Assembly: GCA_027623235.1 (NCBI GenBank)
Contig: JAQBVJ010000060.1
Span: 1-42,694 of the forward strand
Direction of reading: 5' to 3'
Source: Planctomycetota bacterium
GTDB lineage: Bacteria; Planctomycetota; Planctomycetia; Planctomycetales; Planctomycetaceae
Length of the DNA stretch: 42,694 nucleotides
Of the stretch, positions 1-9,563 are shown piece by piece. The notes beneath the pieces are model-generated. The model was not told the DNA's origin, did no database searches, and worked only from the letters and a program-made list of their open reading frames with translations. Within the stretch, counting starts at the first letter, position 1. Each line of letters starts with the position of its first letter. Both the position numbers and the translations under genes were made by a program.

Positions 1-68
1 ATAGCTCAGTTGGTTAGAGCGCCGGATTGTGATTCCGGAGGTCGCCGGTTCAAATCCGGTTAGCCACC
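1..68 (+). tRNA. tRNA-His (GTG), 5' end cut by the window edge
   Basis: The window opens at about tRNA position 7. The D arm follows, then an anticodon stem CCGGA/TCCGG (22-26 and 34-38) enclosing the loop TTGTGAT, with anticodon GTG at 29-31. The T arm is GCCGG-TTCAAAT-CCGGT (44-60) and the 3' acceptor strand is TAGCCAC (61-67) with discriminator C at 68. A C discriminator fits tRNA-His, where it pairs with the extra G-1. CCA is not encoded (CCT follows). The first six or seven acceptor bases lie outside the window. Confidence 0.95.
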
Positions 69-74
69 CCTCAA

Positions 75-113
75 AAAGGCTCGTTGTCACAATGATGACA
101 GCGGGTCTTTTGT
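75..113 (+). terminator. Probable terminator after tRNA-His
   Basis: An 8-bp stem (82-89 CGTTGTCA with 96-103 TGACAGCG, one G-T wobble) has a 6-nt loop, is preceded by an A-run and followed by GGTCTTTTG. The A-run/T-run symmetry would let it work for the minus-strand kinase gene as well. This is inferred from structure only. Confidence 0.5.
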
Positions 114-183
114 ATTGACGGCACTTGAAAATGACGTCGGATTTGAGATGCCGCGTTCCCCTCTGACCTCATCGGCGCGCCTG

Positions 184-231
184 GGGACTGTGGGACTGTG
201 GGGCTGTGGGGCTGTGGGGCTGTGGGGCTGT
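184..231. repeat. 8-bp tandem repeat, six copies
   Basis: Two copies of GGGACTGT are followed by four copies of GGGGCTGT without interruption. The repeat lies between the tRNA and the 3' end of the kinase gene. Short open frames across it are repeat-derived and not credible genes. Copy number is likely to vary by replication slippage. Confidence 0.9.
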
Positions 232-325
232 TTTCCGCCGCCGGCGACCAATCTGCCGTCGCCACACCCTGCTGCGCAAAAACCGCAAAAAACCGCAAAG
301 CTGTGGCCGGGAACTGACTTCAACT

Positions 326-2635
326 CTACGGTGACTGAGCCGGTTGCCAGGCGTGCTTGATCTCCTGCTCAGTCAGCACGCGAGCCAGGATGGCAACTTC
401 GTCGATATCTCCGCGGAAGTGGCGCGAGGGGACCAGGACTTCGCCGCCGTTTGCGTTGCGACGGGTTTTGTCGACCAGGAAGAAACTGTTGCTGCCGATA
501 ATCACGGGCTGGTCGTTCGGGGTCATCGTGGACTCCGACTTCACGCAGCCTCGAAGGATCCCATCGACGAAAATGGACACGGTGACTGTGTCGGATTCTG
601 CGTCCACGACGCCGGCCACCATGTGCCAGTTGCCATCATCGACGGCGTAGTCTCGTGCGTCGACCTCGGCCATGATTGGGTAATCGGTCATCGGCTCAGC
701 TGACCAGCGGTTGATGGCAAAGGCCAGGCCGGATGTGTCCTCGAACCGAGCGATCCGAAATCCGAAGTCCCCTTTACTGATCAACGTCTGGTACCGCGTT
801 GAGAATTCATCAACTCGAAACCAGATCAGAATGCTGAACGACTTCGGCAGATTGAGCGAGTTGGATTCTTCTTTGCTGAGCACGAGGTGCTGACCACTTT
901 GAGTTCCCGTGAATTTCAGCGATGGCTTTTCGCTCCAGCGCCCGGCGGCCCATTGCAGAGGTGCATTCGGCTTCAGCGAGGCGGATTTCAGGGGACCACT
1001 CCGAACTTCATTCGGGACGGACCCGCCCTGCTCTTCAGGATTCTCGAAGGAGAGATAGAACAAGGTCGACGGGTCGTCTTTGAAAGCCCGGCTGGCCGCC
1101 TGCCATCGTTGAAATGGCGTTTCGACTGGATGAGGCAATGCCGCGCCCGGTTCGCTCTCTGGGTCAGCCTGACCGGCGTCCGGCACAACGGGCGTGACGC
1201 TGACCGTTGCTTCTCCGCCTGGCGGATCAGGAGTGTCGTCGAGCGATTCGACCAATTCGACTTTGCTGGTTGGAGTCTGTCCGCCTTCGGCCGTTTGGCC
1301 GGTCAAAGAATCGCCGCCGCCGCCAGGTTCTCCCGGGCCCAGGATCGCCCAGAGGACACCGAGAGAGATCAACACGGCTCCGGCGATAAGAGCTCCTTTG
1401 CTTCCAGATCCCGGCAGCGGCTCATCGTCGAGGCGAAACTGAATCGTTGATCGTCCGGTTGCCGGCAACGCACTCGTCGGGTCGTCCTCAAACGGCGCCG
1501 CCCCTGTCTGCGTGTCGGATGGGCCGCGAGCATCGGACGGGGCGTCGAGGACGCTTGATCCAGTGTCCGATGCACCGTCGGAGTTGTCGCGCAGCCAGTT
1601 GCCCAGTGTGGTGGCGAGTTCCTGGCAGGACCCGAATCGGTCGTCAGGCGACTTCGCCAGCATCCTTCCAAGAATATCCGCAAGGCTGTCAGGGAAGTCC
1701 GGCCGACGATCACTGACTGGTGGATGATCCTGCGTCTGGTGAGCCAGCAGCCGTTGTGTCACCGTCCCGTGGCGAAACGGAGGGTGTCCGGTCAGTAGAA
1801 AGTAAAAGGTGCAGCCGAGGCTGTAGATGTCCGTTCGATGATCGACCTGGTGACTGTTCAGCGCCTGCTCCGGCGAGATGTAGTCGGCTGTGCCCAGCAG
1901 ATGATCGTTGTTCGTGACGGTCAGTGACGCGGTTTCGTCCTGATCATTTGACAGAAAGAACGCCAGGCCGAGGTCGAGAATTCGAACCACGTCGTGCTGA
2001 TCGACCAGCAGATTTCCCGGCTTCACATCACGATGGATCAGCCCTTTGCCGTGAGCGTGCGTCAGGCCCTCTGCCACCTGCCGCATAAAGTCGGCCGCTC
2101 GTGCAAACGCCAGAACTCCGTCTGCCTTCACAAGCTGGGCCAGGTCACGCCCTTCGACGTACTCCATCGCGAGAAAGTAGACGTCGCGTTTACCGTCGTT
2201 TTCCTTGCCGACGTCGTAGGCTCGGACAATGTTGGGGTGATCGAGGGCGGCTCCAGCCTGAGCCTCGCGAAGAAAGCGGTCCAGAAAAGCCGGCTGTTCG
2301 ACATGGTTAAACGGCAGCACCTTCAGGGCGACACGACGATTCATCATCGTGTGGTCTGCCAGATAGACCGTTCCCATCGAGCCCTTGCCCAGCAGGCTCA
2401 ACAGGCGGTAATTGCCCAGCTGGAATCCCTGATGACGTCCTTTCAGCAGCTTCTCGGCCTGCCAGCAGGTCAGCGTGTGGCTGGACACCAGTGAGTTCGC
2501 AAGCGTGCTGGCGTCGTCGAACTCGACACCACGATCGACAAGACTTTGCAGCGCTTGATCCAGATCTTCCTTCGCCACGACTCCGCTTTCTTCAGCGAGT
2601 CGCAGGAATTCGTCAGCTGAGGCGCAGTTTGGCAT
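326..2635 (-). CDS. Membrane Ser/Thr protein kinase with C-terminal LamG-like domain
   Basis: A Pkn2-type (Hanks) kinase that should phosphorylate Ser/Thr of cytoplasmic partners. With the ATG at 2635 (769 aa) an N-terminal helical region typical of planctomycete kinases comes first. The kinase domain covers about residues 75-350: glycine loop GKGSMG 83-88, VALK lysine 105, HRDVKPGN 201-208 and DLG 221-223 in place of DFG, which is common in this group. A Ser/Asp/Gly-rich linker leads to one TM helix at about 414-433. A concanavalin/LamG-like domain (about 540-765) would lie outside the cytoplasm, so the protein looks like a transmembrane receptor kinase. The frame also extends to a TTG at 2695, adding 20 residues with a CPVC motif. 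I prefer the ATG because related kinases begin at this point. It diverges from an FHA phosphatase gene, a natural functional partner. Confidence 0.9.
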   Translation of the reverse strand: MPNCASADEFLRLAEESGVVAKEDLDQALQSLVDRGVEFDDASTLANSLVSSHTLTCWQAEKLLKGRHQGFQLGNYRLLSLLGKGSMGTVYLADHTMMNRRVALKVLPFNHVEQPAFLDRFLREAQAGAALDHPNIVRAYDVGKENDGKRDVYFLAMEYVEGRDLAQLVKADGVLAFARAADFMRQVAEGLTHAHGKGLIHRDVKPGNLLVDQHDVVRILDLGLAFFLSNDQDETASLTVTNNDHLLGTADYISPEQALNSHQVDHRTDIYSLGCTFYFLLTGHPPFRHGTVTQRLLAHQTQDHPPVSDRRPDFPDSLADILGRMLAKSPDDRFGSCQELATTLGNWLRDNSDGASDTGSSVLDAPSDARGPSDTQTGAAPFEDDPTSALPATGRSTIQFRLDDEPLPGSGSKGALIAGAVLISLGVLWAILGPGEPGGGGDSLTGQTAEGGQTPTSKVELVESLDDTPDPPGGEATVSVTPVVPDAGQADPESEPGAALPHPVETPFQRWQAASRAFKDDPSTLFYLSFENPEEQGGSVPNEVRSGPLKSASLKPNAPLQWAAGRWSEKPSLKFTGTQSGQHLVLSKEESNSLNLPKSFSILIWFRVDEFSTRYQTLISKGDFGFRIARFEDTSGLAFAINRWSAEPMTDYPIMAEVDARDYAVDDGNWHMVAGVVDAESDTVTVSIFVDGILRGCVKSESTMTPNDQPVIIGSNSFFLVDKTRRNANGGEVLVPSRHFRGDIDEVAILARVLTEQEIKHAWQPAQSP

Positions 2636-3057
2636 GGAGTCGTCGCAGACAGGGCAACTTGAAGATGTGAATGCATTCAGAAATGAATGAGGCAACTTCG
2701 AAATCCCCGAACGGGGAGAGTCTCAGTTGCGAGAAGGGTAAATACTACGCCTCAGAGCAAATCAGTCAATCTCAGCAGAATGCGTGACTTGAGCGATGTC
2801 TTCCGCCGTCCCTGCAGATGTCGAACTGCCGGAAATCCGTTCATAAACAGATCGACTATTGAGGGAGGTGGCTCGCGAACCAGAATTAACACACTTAGAT
2901 TCTTAAGAGAGCAACGAAAACAGCCCCCCCCCATTCACAAACGATTAGTACGACTTTTTGAAGTACTGGAATTTTACGTCAGACGACGGGTACTATCGCT
3001 GTCCCTCCCCCGCAGAACAGTTTCCTGAAACAGCCCTCCATTCTCGATTCGCCGGCC
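2636..3057. other. Intergenic region between divergent kinase and FHA-phosphatase genes
   Basis: No convincing gene lies here. It holds the region where both divergent promoters must be, a run of nine C at 2924-2932, and a short CCCC-GAAC-GGGG hairpin at about 2706-2717. I could not find a clear -35/-10 pair. If the kinase starts at the alternative TTG (2695), the first 60 bases are coding. Confidence 0.6.
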
Positions 3058-4797
3058 ATGCTTCCGGCTCTGGTAGCTCCCATGAGCGCAAATCCTCAGC
3101 CATTAGCGATGTCGTCCATTGAGCTGACGATGGACTCGAACGATCTCCGCGGGTATCCGTTAAAACGCCCCGAGACGATTGTTGGTCGCGATCCGCTCTG
3201 TGACCTGCTGATCGATTCTCAAGGAGTGTCCCGGCGGCACGCTCGAATCTTTCGCCGTGACGACCAGTACTTCATCGACGATCTGGAGAGCATCAACGGG
3301 ACGTTTCTAAATCGGGAGCGGGTTCGCAAGCCGACGCTGCTGAGAGATGGCGACACGATTCACTTTTACCGTGTCTCGGGAGTCTTCCGCGCCGATGGTC
3401 ATGTCGAGGCTGCTCGACCTGGTGACGGGGGTCTTTACAGTCCCATCGAATCCCCGACGCCCGCGAAGTCGATCCTCAGAAATACCCACGAACTTGATGC
3501 GACGGCGACCGATTCCGGCACACACGAGCAGCGACTGCACGCTGTGTTGAAGGTCGTGGAAAGCCTTGGGCAGAGCCTCGGACTGGATGACGTGCTCGCG
3601 AATATCCTCGACGGGCTGTTCGAAGTGTTTCCGCAAAGCAGGCGAGGCAACATCTGGCTGATCAACGAAGAAACCGGCAAGCCAGAGTTGCGTGCGACGA
3701 AGCAGACAGGCTCGCAGACACTGTGCTCAGATTCCTTTGGTCCGCTTGCTTCGACCATTTCCAGCGAAGTGATTTCGAACCGCAAAGCGATTCTCAGTGT
3801 GGACGAGTTGAATGAGGACGCGTCCGAATCGATCTTTGATTTTCAACGCCGCTCTTCGATCTGCGCTCCGCTCACCAGGCCAGATGGAGAAGTCCTCGGT
3901 GCGATCTGCATCGACTCCGATGATGGGGACAACCCTTTTGATGAAGAAGATCTTGAGGTTTTGACCGGAGTCACAGCAGTCGCCGGGCAGGCGATCGAGC
4001 ATTCGCGACAGCATGAACGACTCATCCAGAGTGCCGTCGACTTCGCTGTCGAAAAGACACGCCGCGAACGGGCCGAAGGCGTACTGCAGACAGCGGAATC
4101 CATTCAGCGGACGCTGTACCCGGCAAGCAATCCAGAGGTCGACGGCTTCGACATTGCCGGAAAAGCGATTTCGACGGAAAAGGGGTGCGGTGATTATTTC
4201 GACTTCATCCCTCTCGCCGATGGGCGTCTGTTGATCGCCGTGGGGGACGTGAGCGGTCACGGACTCGGAGCCGCTCTGTACATGGTGCAGACTCGTTCGT
4301 ACATCCGCGCCCATGCCGCCCAGGGGCTTGAGGTTTCGGAACTTCTGAGTCGTGTCAACCGGCTGTTGTGCGAGGACCTTGTCAACGGGACCTTTGTCAC
4401 AATGTTTCTGGCGATTCTTGATCCCGTAAGACGGGAACTGTCGTGGTCGAGTGCCGGTCATCCAGGATTTCGCCTCAACGCAGATGATGAGATTGAGCAT
4501 CTTGCTGCAACGAATCTGGTTCTCGGACTCATTCCTGACATCGTTTATGAATCGAAGACGCTGCACCTGAACTCCGGAGACATGCTGGCCCTGCCGACGG
4601 ACGGGTTCTATGAAACTCAGAATCGGTCAGGCAAGTTCTTCGGTCGCGACCGCATGCTCGATGAGATTACGAACTGTCGTCACATCTCATCCGCTGAGGT
4701 GATCGACTCTCTTTGCGATTCCTGCCGCGAATTTGCAGGGGACGCACCGATCCTCGACGATATGACCTGTGTACTGATCAAGGTTCGCCAGGCATGA
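3058..4797 (+). CDS. FHA-GAF-SpoIIE (PP2C-type) protein phosphatase
   Basis: Predicted Ser/Thr phosphatase of the RsbU/SpoIIE class (579 aa, cytoplasmic, no TM). An FHA domain sits at about residues 20-110, with GR 43-44, SRRH 58-61 and NG 80-81, the phosphothreonine-binding positions. A GAF domain follows at about 160-318, then a short coiled coil. The SpoIIE catalytic domain is at about 345-577, with metal-binding signatures GDYFDF (378-383), GDVSGHG (396-402) and a C-terminal DDMT. The FHA domain suggests docking on proteins phosphorylated by a Ser/Thr kinase such as the divergent neighbour, and GAF suggests ligand or redox input. ATGs at 3058, 3082 and 3109 are all possible starts, and none has a clear ribosome-binding site. 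The FHA core starts after the third. In-family targets are STAS anti-anti-sigma proteins, none of which is visible here. Confidence 0.92.
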   Translation: MLPALVAPMSANPQPLAMSSIELTMDSNDLRGYPLKRPETIVGRDPLCDLLIDSQGVSRRHARIFRRDDQYFIDDLESINGTFLNRERVRKPTLLRDGDTIHFYRVSGVFRADGHVEAARPGDGGLYSPIESPTPAKSILRNTHELDATATDSGTHEQRLHAVLKVVESLGQSLGLDDVLANILDGLFEVFPQSRRGNIWLINEETGKPELRATKQTGSQTLCSDSFGPLASTISSEVISNRKAILSVDELNEDASESIFDFQRRSSICAPLTRPDGEVLGAICIDSDDGDNPFDEEDLEVLTGVTAVAGQAIEHSRQHERLIQSAVDFAVEKTRRERAEGVLQTAESIQRTLYPASNPEVDGFDIAGKAISTEKGCGDYFDFIPLADGRLLIAVGDVSGHGLGAALYMVQTRSYIRAHAAQGLEVSELLSRVNRLLCEDLVNGTFVTMFLAILDPVRRELSWSSAGHPGFRLNADDEIEHLAATNLVLGLIPDIVYESKTLHLNSGDMLALPTDGFYETQNRSGKFFGRDRMLDEITNCRHISSAEVIDSLCDSCREFAGDAPILDDMTCVLIKVRQA

Positions 4798-5019
4798 TTG
4801 ATGGGCTGGTCAATGGACCGCGAAAATCGCACTTCTGCGCTTGACCCTGCTTTCCCTTTTCTGTCAACGATTTCAATCGGCAGATTCCTCGACTGTCACT
4901 GCGAGTCCGATTGTCGATGAACGCAGAACCTCTCGTTGGCCGAGGAGTCAAACAGCGAGTCCTGGCGTGCTGATCGGCTTTCGTAAAGAATGCCGAAGCA
5001 TCTGTGCTGAATCTGTTTA

Positions 5020-5072
5020 GAGGCATCCATGAAGTAGAGGCATCCATGAAGGTAGAGGCATCCATGAAGGCA
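5020..5072 (+). repeat. Three-copy repeat, each copy with SD-like GAGG and ATG
   Basis: Copies are 5020-5036 (17 nt), 5037-5054 (18 nt) and 5055-5072 (18 nt), with consensus GAGGCATCCATGAAGGTA. Each unit contains GAGG five bases before ATG. The ATGs at 5046 and 5064 are in frame with the hybrid kinase. The first copy lacks one base, so its ATG at 5029 is out of frame and reads Met-Lys-stop. Confidence 0.9.
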
Positions 5073-7934
5073 GGAACTCAAACAACATCCAGCCTCGTTC
5101 TCTGGATAATCATTGGCCTGAGTTTTGCCGTTCACGTCGTCAGCCTGATTCTTGGGCAGACCTGGATGTCCAAGTGGCGGTGGGAACACCACCCGGTTCA
5201 CGCAGCCGTTGAGATGTCCGGATCGGTGATTGCTTTACTTGTGGCCTGGCTGCTGGTCTCACTGGACCGGCGAGGCGAGGGAACGAGTTTCAACGTCTGG
5301 ATCGCCGGCGCGCTGGTCGGCATGGGCGTACTCGACGGCGTCCACTCGCTTGTTCATGAGGGCAATGCATTCGTCTGGCTGCACAGTACCGCGACATTCG
5401 TGGGCGGCGTGTTATTCTCGCTGGTCTGGCTGCCTCGCAGCTGCCGCATGGAAAACGCGTTCTCGTGGCCACTCGCTGTTCTCTCTGGGACACTTGCCTT
5501 TGGAACGTTTTCGCTTTTGTTTCCGCAGTTTGCGCCAGCGATGGTTCAGAGTGGCCAGTTCACACTTTCGGCCAAAGCGCTGAATGTGATCGGTGGCATC
5601 CTGCTGCTGCTGGCGGCACTCCGCATCGTGCTAACCTGGAGAGAGACGAAAAATAATGATGACCTGCTGTTCTGTCTGCACTGTGGCCTGTTTGGTTCTG
5701 CGGCCATCATGTTCGAGCAGTCACATCTTTGGGATCTGCCGTGGTGGGGCTGGCACTTGTTACGACTGATGGCCTACCTGGTCGCCTTGTGGTTTGTGAT
5801 CCTCAGCGATCTGCGAGTTCAGTCGCGGATGATCAGTTTGACGCAAGACCTGCGAGGACTGAACGAGACTCTCGAGCAGCGTGTCGATGACAGAACAAAC
5901 GAACTGGCTGAAAAAGCCAGGCAGCTTGAAGAGCAGCGGCAGACGGCGGTCACTCTGACTGAGGAGCTGAAGAGGGCCGACAGAGCGAAGAATGAATTTC
6001 TCGCCAACATGAGCCACGAAATCCGCACACCGATGAACGCGGTCATGGGACTGACAGAACTTGTGCTTGGTTCTCAGCTCGATGACGTTCAACGCGACTA
6101 TCTGACGACCGTCATGGACTCAGCGGAATCGCTGCTGGCCGTGATCAATGACATTCTGGACTTCTCGAAAATCGAAGCCGGAATGCTCAAGTTTGAAGAG
6201 GTCGAGTTTCAGTTGTACGACACCGTGGGAGACACCGTCCGGACACACGCCCTGCGTGCACAAGGGAAAGAACTGGAGCTCGTGTGTTTTATCGACCCGG
6301 CGATTCCCTTCTCGCTGAAGGGCGATCCCGGTCGTCTGCGGCAGGTGCTGATGAACCTCATCGGCAACGCCATCAAGTTCACTCAGACTGGTGAGGTGGT
6401 CGTCCGGGTTGAGCAGAAAGCCAACGAGAAGGGCCAACTGATGCTGAACTTCAGCGTCAGCGACACCGGCATCGGAATCCCACACGACAAACTCGAAGCG
6501 ATCTTCGAGCCCTTCGAACAGGCCGACACGTCCACCACGCGCGAGTTCGGCGGGACCGGTCTGGGACTCGCCATCTGTCACAAGCTCGTATCCCTGATGG
6601 GCGGGCGGATCGAAGTCGACAGCAAACCCGGCCAGGGCAGCACGTTTCAGTTCACGGCCGGGTTCGCTGTTTCGGACACGCAGTCACGCCCGGCAACGAT
6701 TCCGGAAGAACTCAAAGGCACGCGTGTCCTGGTTGTCGACGACAACGAAACCAACCGCACGATTCTGGAACAGATTCTTCTCGCCAAAGAAATGGTCCCC
6801 GTTACTGCTCCTTCCGCCCTCGACGGACTCACTCTGCTCAAGGACGCGTTTCGCGACGGCCGGCCGTTCCGCCTGCTGATTTCCGATGTTCACATGCCAA
6901 AGGTCGACGGGTTCGGATTCGTCGAAATGATCCGGGCGGACATCAGCCTGGCGGGCCTCAACATCATCCTGCTCACTTCGACCGGACAGCAGGGAGACCA
7001 GCAGCGCTGTGCAGAACTGCGCATCGATGCCCAGCTGACCAAGCCCGTCAAACAGTCCGAACTGTATAACATTGTCCTGCGTGTGCTGGGCTTCGACACA
7101 CCCGACGATGGCTGGCTGTTGGTTCACGAACCCGTGCCTGGCGAACTGCCACCGTTGCGAATCCTGCTGGTCGAAGACAGTCTGGCGAACCAGAAAGTCG
7201 CTCTGGCAATGCTCTCCGGAGCAGGTCACACGACAGTTGTGGCGAATCACGGACAGGAAGCGCTGGACATCCTGGCAAGGCAGAATTTCGACGTCATCCT
7301 GATGGACGTCCAGATGCCCGTGATGGATGGGCTGGAGGCCACCGCAGCCATCCGTGCCAGGGAAACCGGCATCCAAGAACGCCAGCCAATCGTGGCCATG
7401 ACCGCTCACGCGATGTCCGGAGACCGAGACCGCTGCCTGGACGCCGGCATGGACGAATACGTCTCGAAACCGGTTTACCGGAAGCCGTTGTTCAAGGCGA
7501 TTGCCGCCGCCATCGGCATCGACATGACAGACACTTCCAATTCACGGATTGTGAATTCTTCAGGCATCCTGCAGTCAGAGGCGCCAAAAAGGCGGGTGGA
7601 CTGGACGGGACCGCTCAGTCAGTTGAGCGGCGACCACGCCGTGCTGAAGGACATTACAGAATCCTACATCGGCGAGATTACCGAGAACCTCACCCGCCTG
7701 CCGGAAGCCATCGCAGCAGGCAACGCCCAGGAATCACACCGCCTGGCCCACACGATCAAAGGTGCGATGCGTTTCTTCCGTGCGGAAGCCGCACAACAGT
7801 GCGGACAGAAGCTCGAAAGCCAGGCCGCGACCGGAGACCTGTCATCTGCCCGGGACTTGTTCGACCAGCTCAAGACGGAAGTCGAACAGGTCCTGCCTGT
7901 GCTGCAGCAATTTGTCGACACTGGCGAAATGTGA
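5046..7934 (+). CDS. Hybrid sensor histidine kinase, 8 TM-HisKA-HATPase-REC-REC-HPt
   Basis: A multi-step phosphorelay sensor (962 aa from the ATG at 5046; a second ATG at 5064 and an upstream GTG at 5004 are alternatives). The N-terminal ~260 residues form about eight hydrophobic helices rich in His and Trp. A coiled coil and HisKA follow with phospho-acceptor His 324 in SHEIRTP, then HATPase_c with DTGIGIP and GGTGLGL. Receiver 1 has VVDDN and Asp 614, receiver 2 has LVEDS and Asp 754 in [11 protein letters not shown]. The C-terminal HPt domain has His 902 in AHTIKG. This is the BarA/ArcB-like full relay layout, so the final phosphate should pass to a separate response regulator. None is directly adjacent. 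A 3-copy repeat at the start codon could affect expression. The membrane sensor domain has no assignment I am sure of. Confidence 0.93.
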   Translation: MKVEASMKAGTQTTSSLVLWIIIGLSFAVHVVSLILGQTWMSKWRWEHHPVHAAVEMSGSVIALLVAWLLVSLDRRGEGTSFNVWIAGALVGMGVLDGVHSLVHEGNAFVWLHSTATFVGGVLFSLVWLPRSCRMENAFSWPLAVLSGTLAFGTFSLLFPQFAPAMVQSGQFTLSAKALNVIGGILLLLAALRIVLTWRETKNNDDLLFCLHCGLFGSAAIMFEQSHLWDLPWWGWHLLRLMAYLVALWFVILSDLRVQSRMISLTQDLRGLNETLEQRVDDRTNELAEKARQLEEQRQTAVTLTEELKRADRAKNEFLANMSHEIRTPMNAVMGLTELVLGSQLDDVQRDYLTTVMDSAESLLAVINDILDFSKIEAGMLKFEEVEFQLYDTVGDTVRTHALRAQGKELELVCFIDPAIPFSLKGDPGRLRQVLMNLIGNAIKFTQTGEVVVRVEQKANEKGQLMLNFSVSDTGIGIPHDKLEAIFEPFEQADTSTTREFGGTGLGLAICHKLVSLMGGRIEVDSKPGQGSTFQFTAGFAVSDTQSRPATIPEELKGTRVLVVDDNETNRTILEQILLAKEMVPVTAPSALDGLTLLKDAFRDGRPFRLLISDVHMPKVDGFGFVEMIRADISLAGLNIILLTSTGQQGDQQRCAELRIDAQLTKPVKQSELYNIVLRVLGFDTPDDGWLLVHEPVPGELPPLRILLVEDSLANQKVALAMLSGAGHTTVVANHGQEALDILARQNFDVILMDVQMPVMDGLEATAAIRARETGIQERQPIVAMTAHAMSGDRDRCLDAGMDEYVSKPVYRKPLFKAIAAAIGIDMTDTSNSRIVNSSGILQSEAPKRRVDWTGPLSQLSGDHAVLKDITESYIGEITENLTRLPEAIAAGNAQESHRLAHTIKGAMRFFRAEAAQQCGQKLESQAATGDLSSARDLFDQLKTEVEQVLPVLQQFVDTGEM

Positions 7935-7951
7935 CACTCCAGGCGGACAAT

Positions 7952-8080
7952 GGTACTTGTTTTAGATTTTGAGACACGGAGAGCACAGAGTCGAGGTTTC
8001 ACGGCGAATCTCAGTGTTCTCCGTGCCTCTGTGTTTCATAAATTCTTGTGAATCCTGCCGCGCGATCTAAAACAAGTGCC
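7952..8080. repeat. Imperfect inverted repeat, outer arms 16 nt
   Basis: The outer arms are 7952-7967 (GGTACTTGTTTTAGAT) and 8065-8080 (ATCTAAAACAAGTGCC), matching at 15 of 16 positions. Inside them a second imperfect pair rich in CGGAG/CACAGAG lies at about 7971-7991 and 8018-8036. It is non-coding and lies just after the hybrid kinase. It could fold as a long hairpin in RNA. Confidence 0.75.
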
Positions 8081-8091
8081 ATTCGGCTTGC

Positions 8092-8185
8092 GCCCACTGG
8101 CCCCAGAGTTGTGTCGGCTGATCACTGAATGTCGCCTTTCGCTCTGCGAAAGGCGACATTCAGCAGAACTCTGGGACCATTGGGC
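8092..8185. repeat. Nested palindrome with perfect 18-bp hairpin
   Basis: The central stem is perfect: 8125-8142 pairs with 8146-8163 across the 3-nt loop TCT. Further out, CCCAGAGTT (8102-8110) pairs with AACTCTGGG (8167-8175), and GCCCACTGG (8092-8100) pairs with CCATTGGGC (8177-8185) with one mismatch. No T-run follows, so it is not a classical terminator, although an mRNA hairpin this strong would limit readthrough or protect the transcript end. Confidence 0.85.
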
Positions 8186-8300
8186 TTCCGCAGTGCCGCT
8201 ACTTTTTCAACGAGCCGCTGAGTGCTCCCTGCGTCGCAGTCGTGCGGCGTCTTGAGGCCACTTTGCAGCTCGCCCCAACTGATCCGAGTGAGACGCAAAC

Positions 8301-9563
8301 ATGACCACCTCGGTCCGCATCCTGTTGATCGAAGACAGCCCGTCGGATCAGGAAATGATCAAACGGGCGCTCGATCGGCACCGCCGGGCCGAATTCCAGG
8401 TGACTTCGCATGAGACGCTTCGCGAGGGCATGAAGTCGCTGGTCGAGGGCGAATTCGACATCGTTCTGCTTGACCTGTCCCTGCCCGACAGTCACGGCCT
8501 CGAGTCACTCGAAAGCGTGATGGAGATCGCGCCGGAGGTTCCTGTCGTCGTACTTTCCGGGTTGCAGGACGAGCAGACTGCCGTTGAGGCTGTCAAACGG
8601 GGCGCTCAGAATTTTCTCACAAAGGGAAAGTTCGAAGCAGACCTGCTGGCCCGGTCGATTCTCTACGCGATTCAACGAAAGAGGCTGGAATTGAATCTCC
8701 AGCGGGCTCATGACGAGCTGGAAGAGCGTGTTGAAGAACGGACCGAGCAGATTCGCCAGATGCAGGAAGAGGCGGGACGCCGCGAAGAGGAATTCGCACA
8801 CGCCGCGCGGCTGACCATGCTGGGAGAGCTGATGACCGGTCTGGCTCACGAGCTGAACCAGCCGCTGATGTCGATCGTCGCGTTTACCAGCACAGCCCAG
8901 CAGCTTGTCGCGGACAAGGCTCCCTATCGTGATCTGGCTCCGCCGCTGGAACGAATTCTGAGCGGGGCAACGCTCGCCGGAGAAATCATTCGTCGCCTTC
9001 GTCGCATGGTTCGTCGCAGTGAGCCTCAAAGCGAGCCACTCAACATTAACGACGTCATCCGGGAAGCGATGCAGTTTCTCAGTCGTGAACTGGAATCTCG
9101 AAATGTGAGAGTCGAGTTCAGCCTGGCACCGCTGCTTCCCAGCGTCATGGGAGATCGAATTCAGCTTCAGCAGGTCGTGCTCAATCTGGTCAGCAACGCG
9201 CTGCAGGCCATCGACCGGGCTGGAGAACGGACGGACAATCGAGCTCATCGAGTCGCCATCGCGACAAGGCTTGAGTCTCCGTCCGGTGAGGTCGTCGCGC
9301 GGGTCACCAATACCGGACCGGTCATTTCCACCGAGGAAATGGAGCAGTTGTTCAACCCGTTTTTCACAACTCGACCGGAAGGCCTGGGCCTTGGCCTGGC
9401 GATCAGCAAGTCACTGGTCGAATCTCATGGCGGCCGAATTGAGGCACAGCAGGCTGACGACGAGGGGATGACCTTCCTGTTTTCTTTGCCGGCGAAAAAG
9501 CAGCGAGAACAACTGACCGCCGACCAGGATGGACGCTCTCAAGACACAAGCAGTATCAAGTGA
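8301..9563 (+). CDS. Receiver-histidine kinase fusion (REC-HisKA-HATPase)
   Basis: A soluble kinase whose activity is probably set by an N-terminal receiver (420 aa). REC covers residues 1-125, with acidic pocket EDS and phospho-acceptor Asp 58 in LLDLSLPDS. A coiled coil (about 128-170) leads to a FixL/DctB-type HisKA, TMLGELMTGLAHELNQPL, with His 183. HATPase_c follows with the N box (LNLVSNAL) and G boxes, ending in LGLGLAISKSLVESHGGRI. There are no TM helices. Its stop overlaps the next start (GTGA at 9560-9563), so the two kinases are likely translationally coupled. The receiver is of the same sub-type as that of the REC-SpoIIE phosphatase at 14652, including the LPDS and SG..DE..A...GAQ.F signatures. 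Confidence 0.93.
   Translation: MTTSVRILLIEDSPSDQEMIKRALDRHRRAEFQVTSHETLREGMKSLVEGEFDIVLLDLSLPDSHGLESLESVMEIAPEVPVVVLSGLQDEQTAVEAVKRGAQNFLTKGKFEADLLARSILYAIQRKRLELNLQRAHDELEERVEERTEQIRQMQEEAGRREEEFAHAARLTMLGELMTGLAHELNQPLMSIVAFTSTAQQLVADKAPYRDLAPPLERILSGATLAGEIIRRLRRMVRRSEPQSEPLNINDVIREAMQFLSRELESRNVRVEFSLAPLLPSVMGDRIQLQQVVLNLVSNALQAIDRAGERTDNRAHRVAIATRLESPSGEVVARVTNTGPVISTEEMEQLFNPFFTTRPEGLGLGLAISKSLVESHGGRIEAQQADDEGMTFLFSLPAKKQREQLTADQDGRSQDTSSIK

Noticed and set aside
326..2635. DLG instead of DFG as a sign of a dead kinase
   Set aside because: The magnesium-binding Asp is kept, and the Leu variant is common in planctomycete kinases. All other catalytic residues are present.
2706..2717. 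Small CCCC-GAAC-GGGG hairpin as a terminator
   Set aside because: The stem is only four to five pairs, has no T-run, and lies at the 5' end of divergent genes where a terminator is not expected.
5020..5072. CRISPR-like array
   Set aside because: The three units abut without spacers and overlap a start codon. No CRISPR array or cas gene was seen anywhere in the window.
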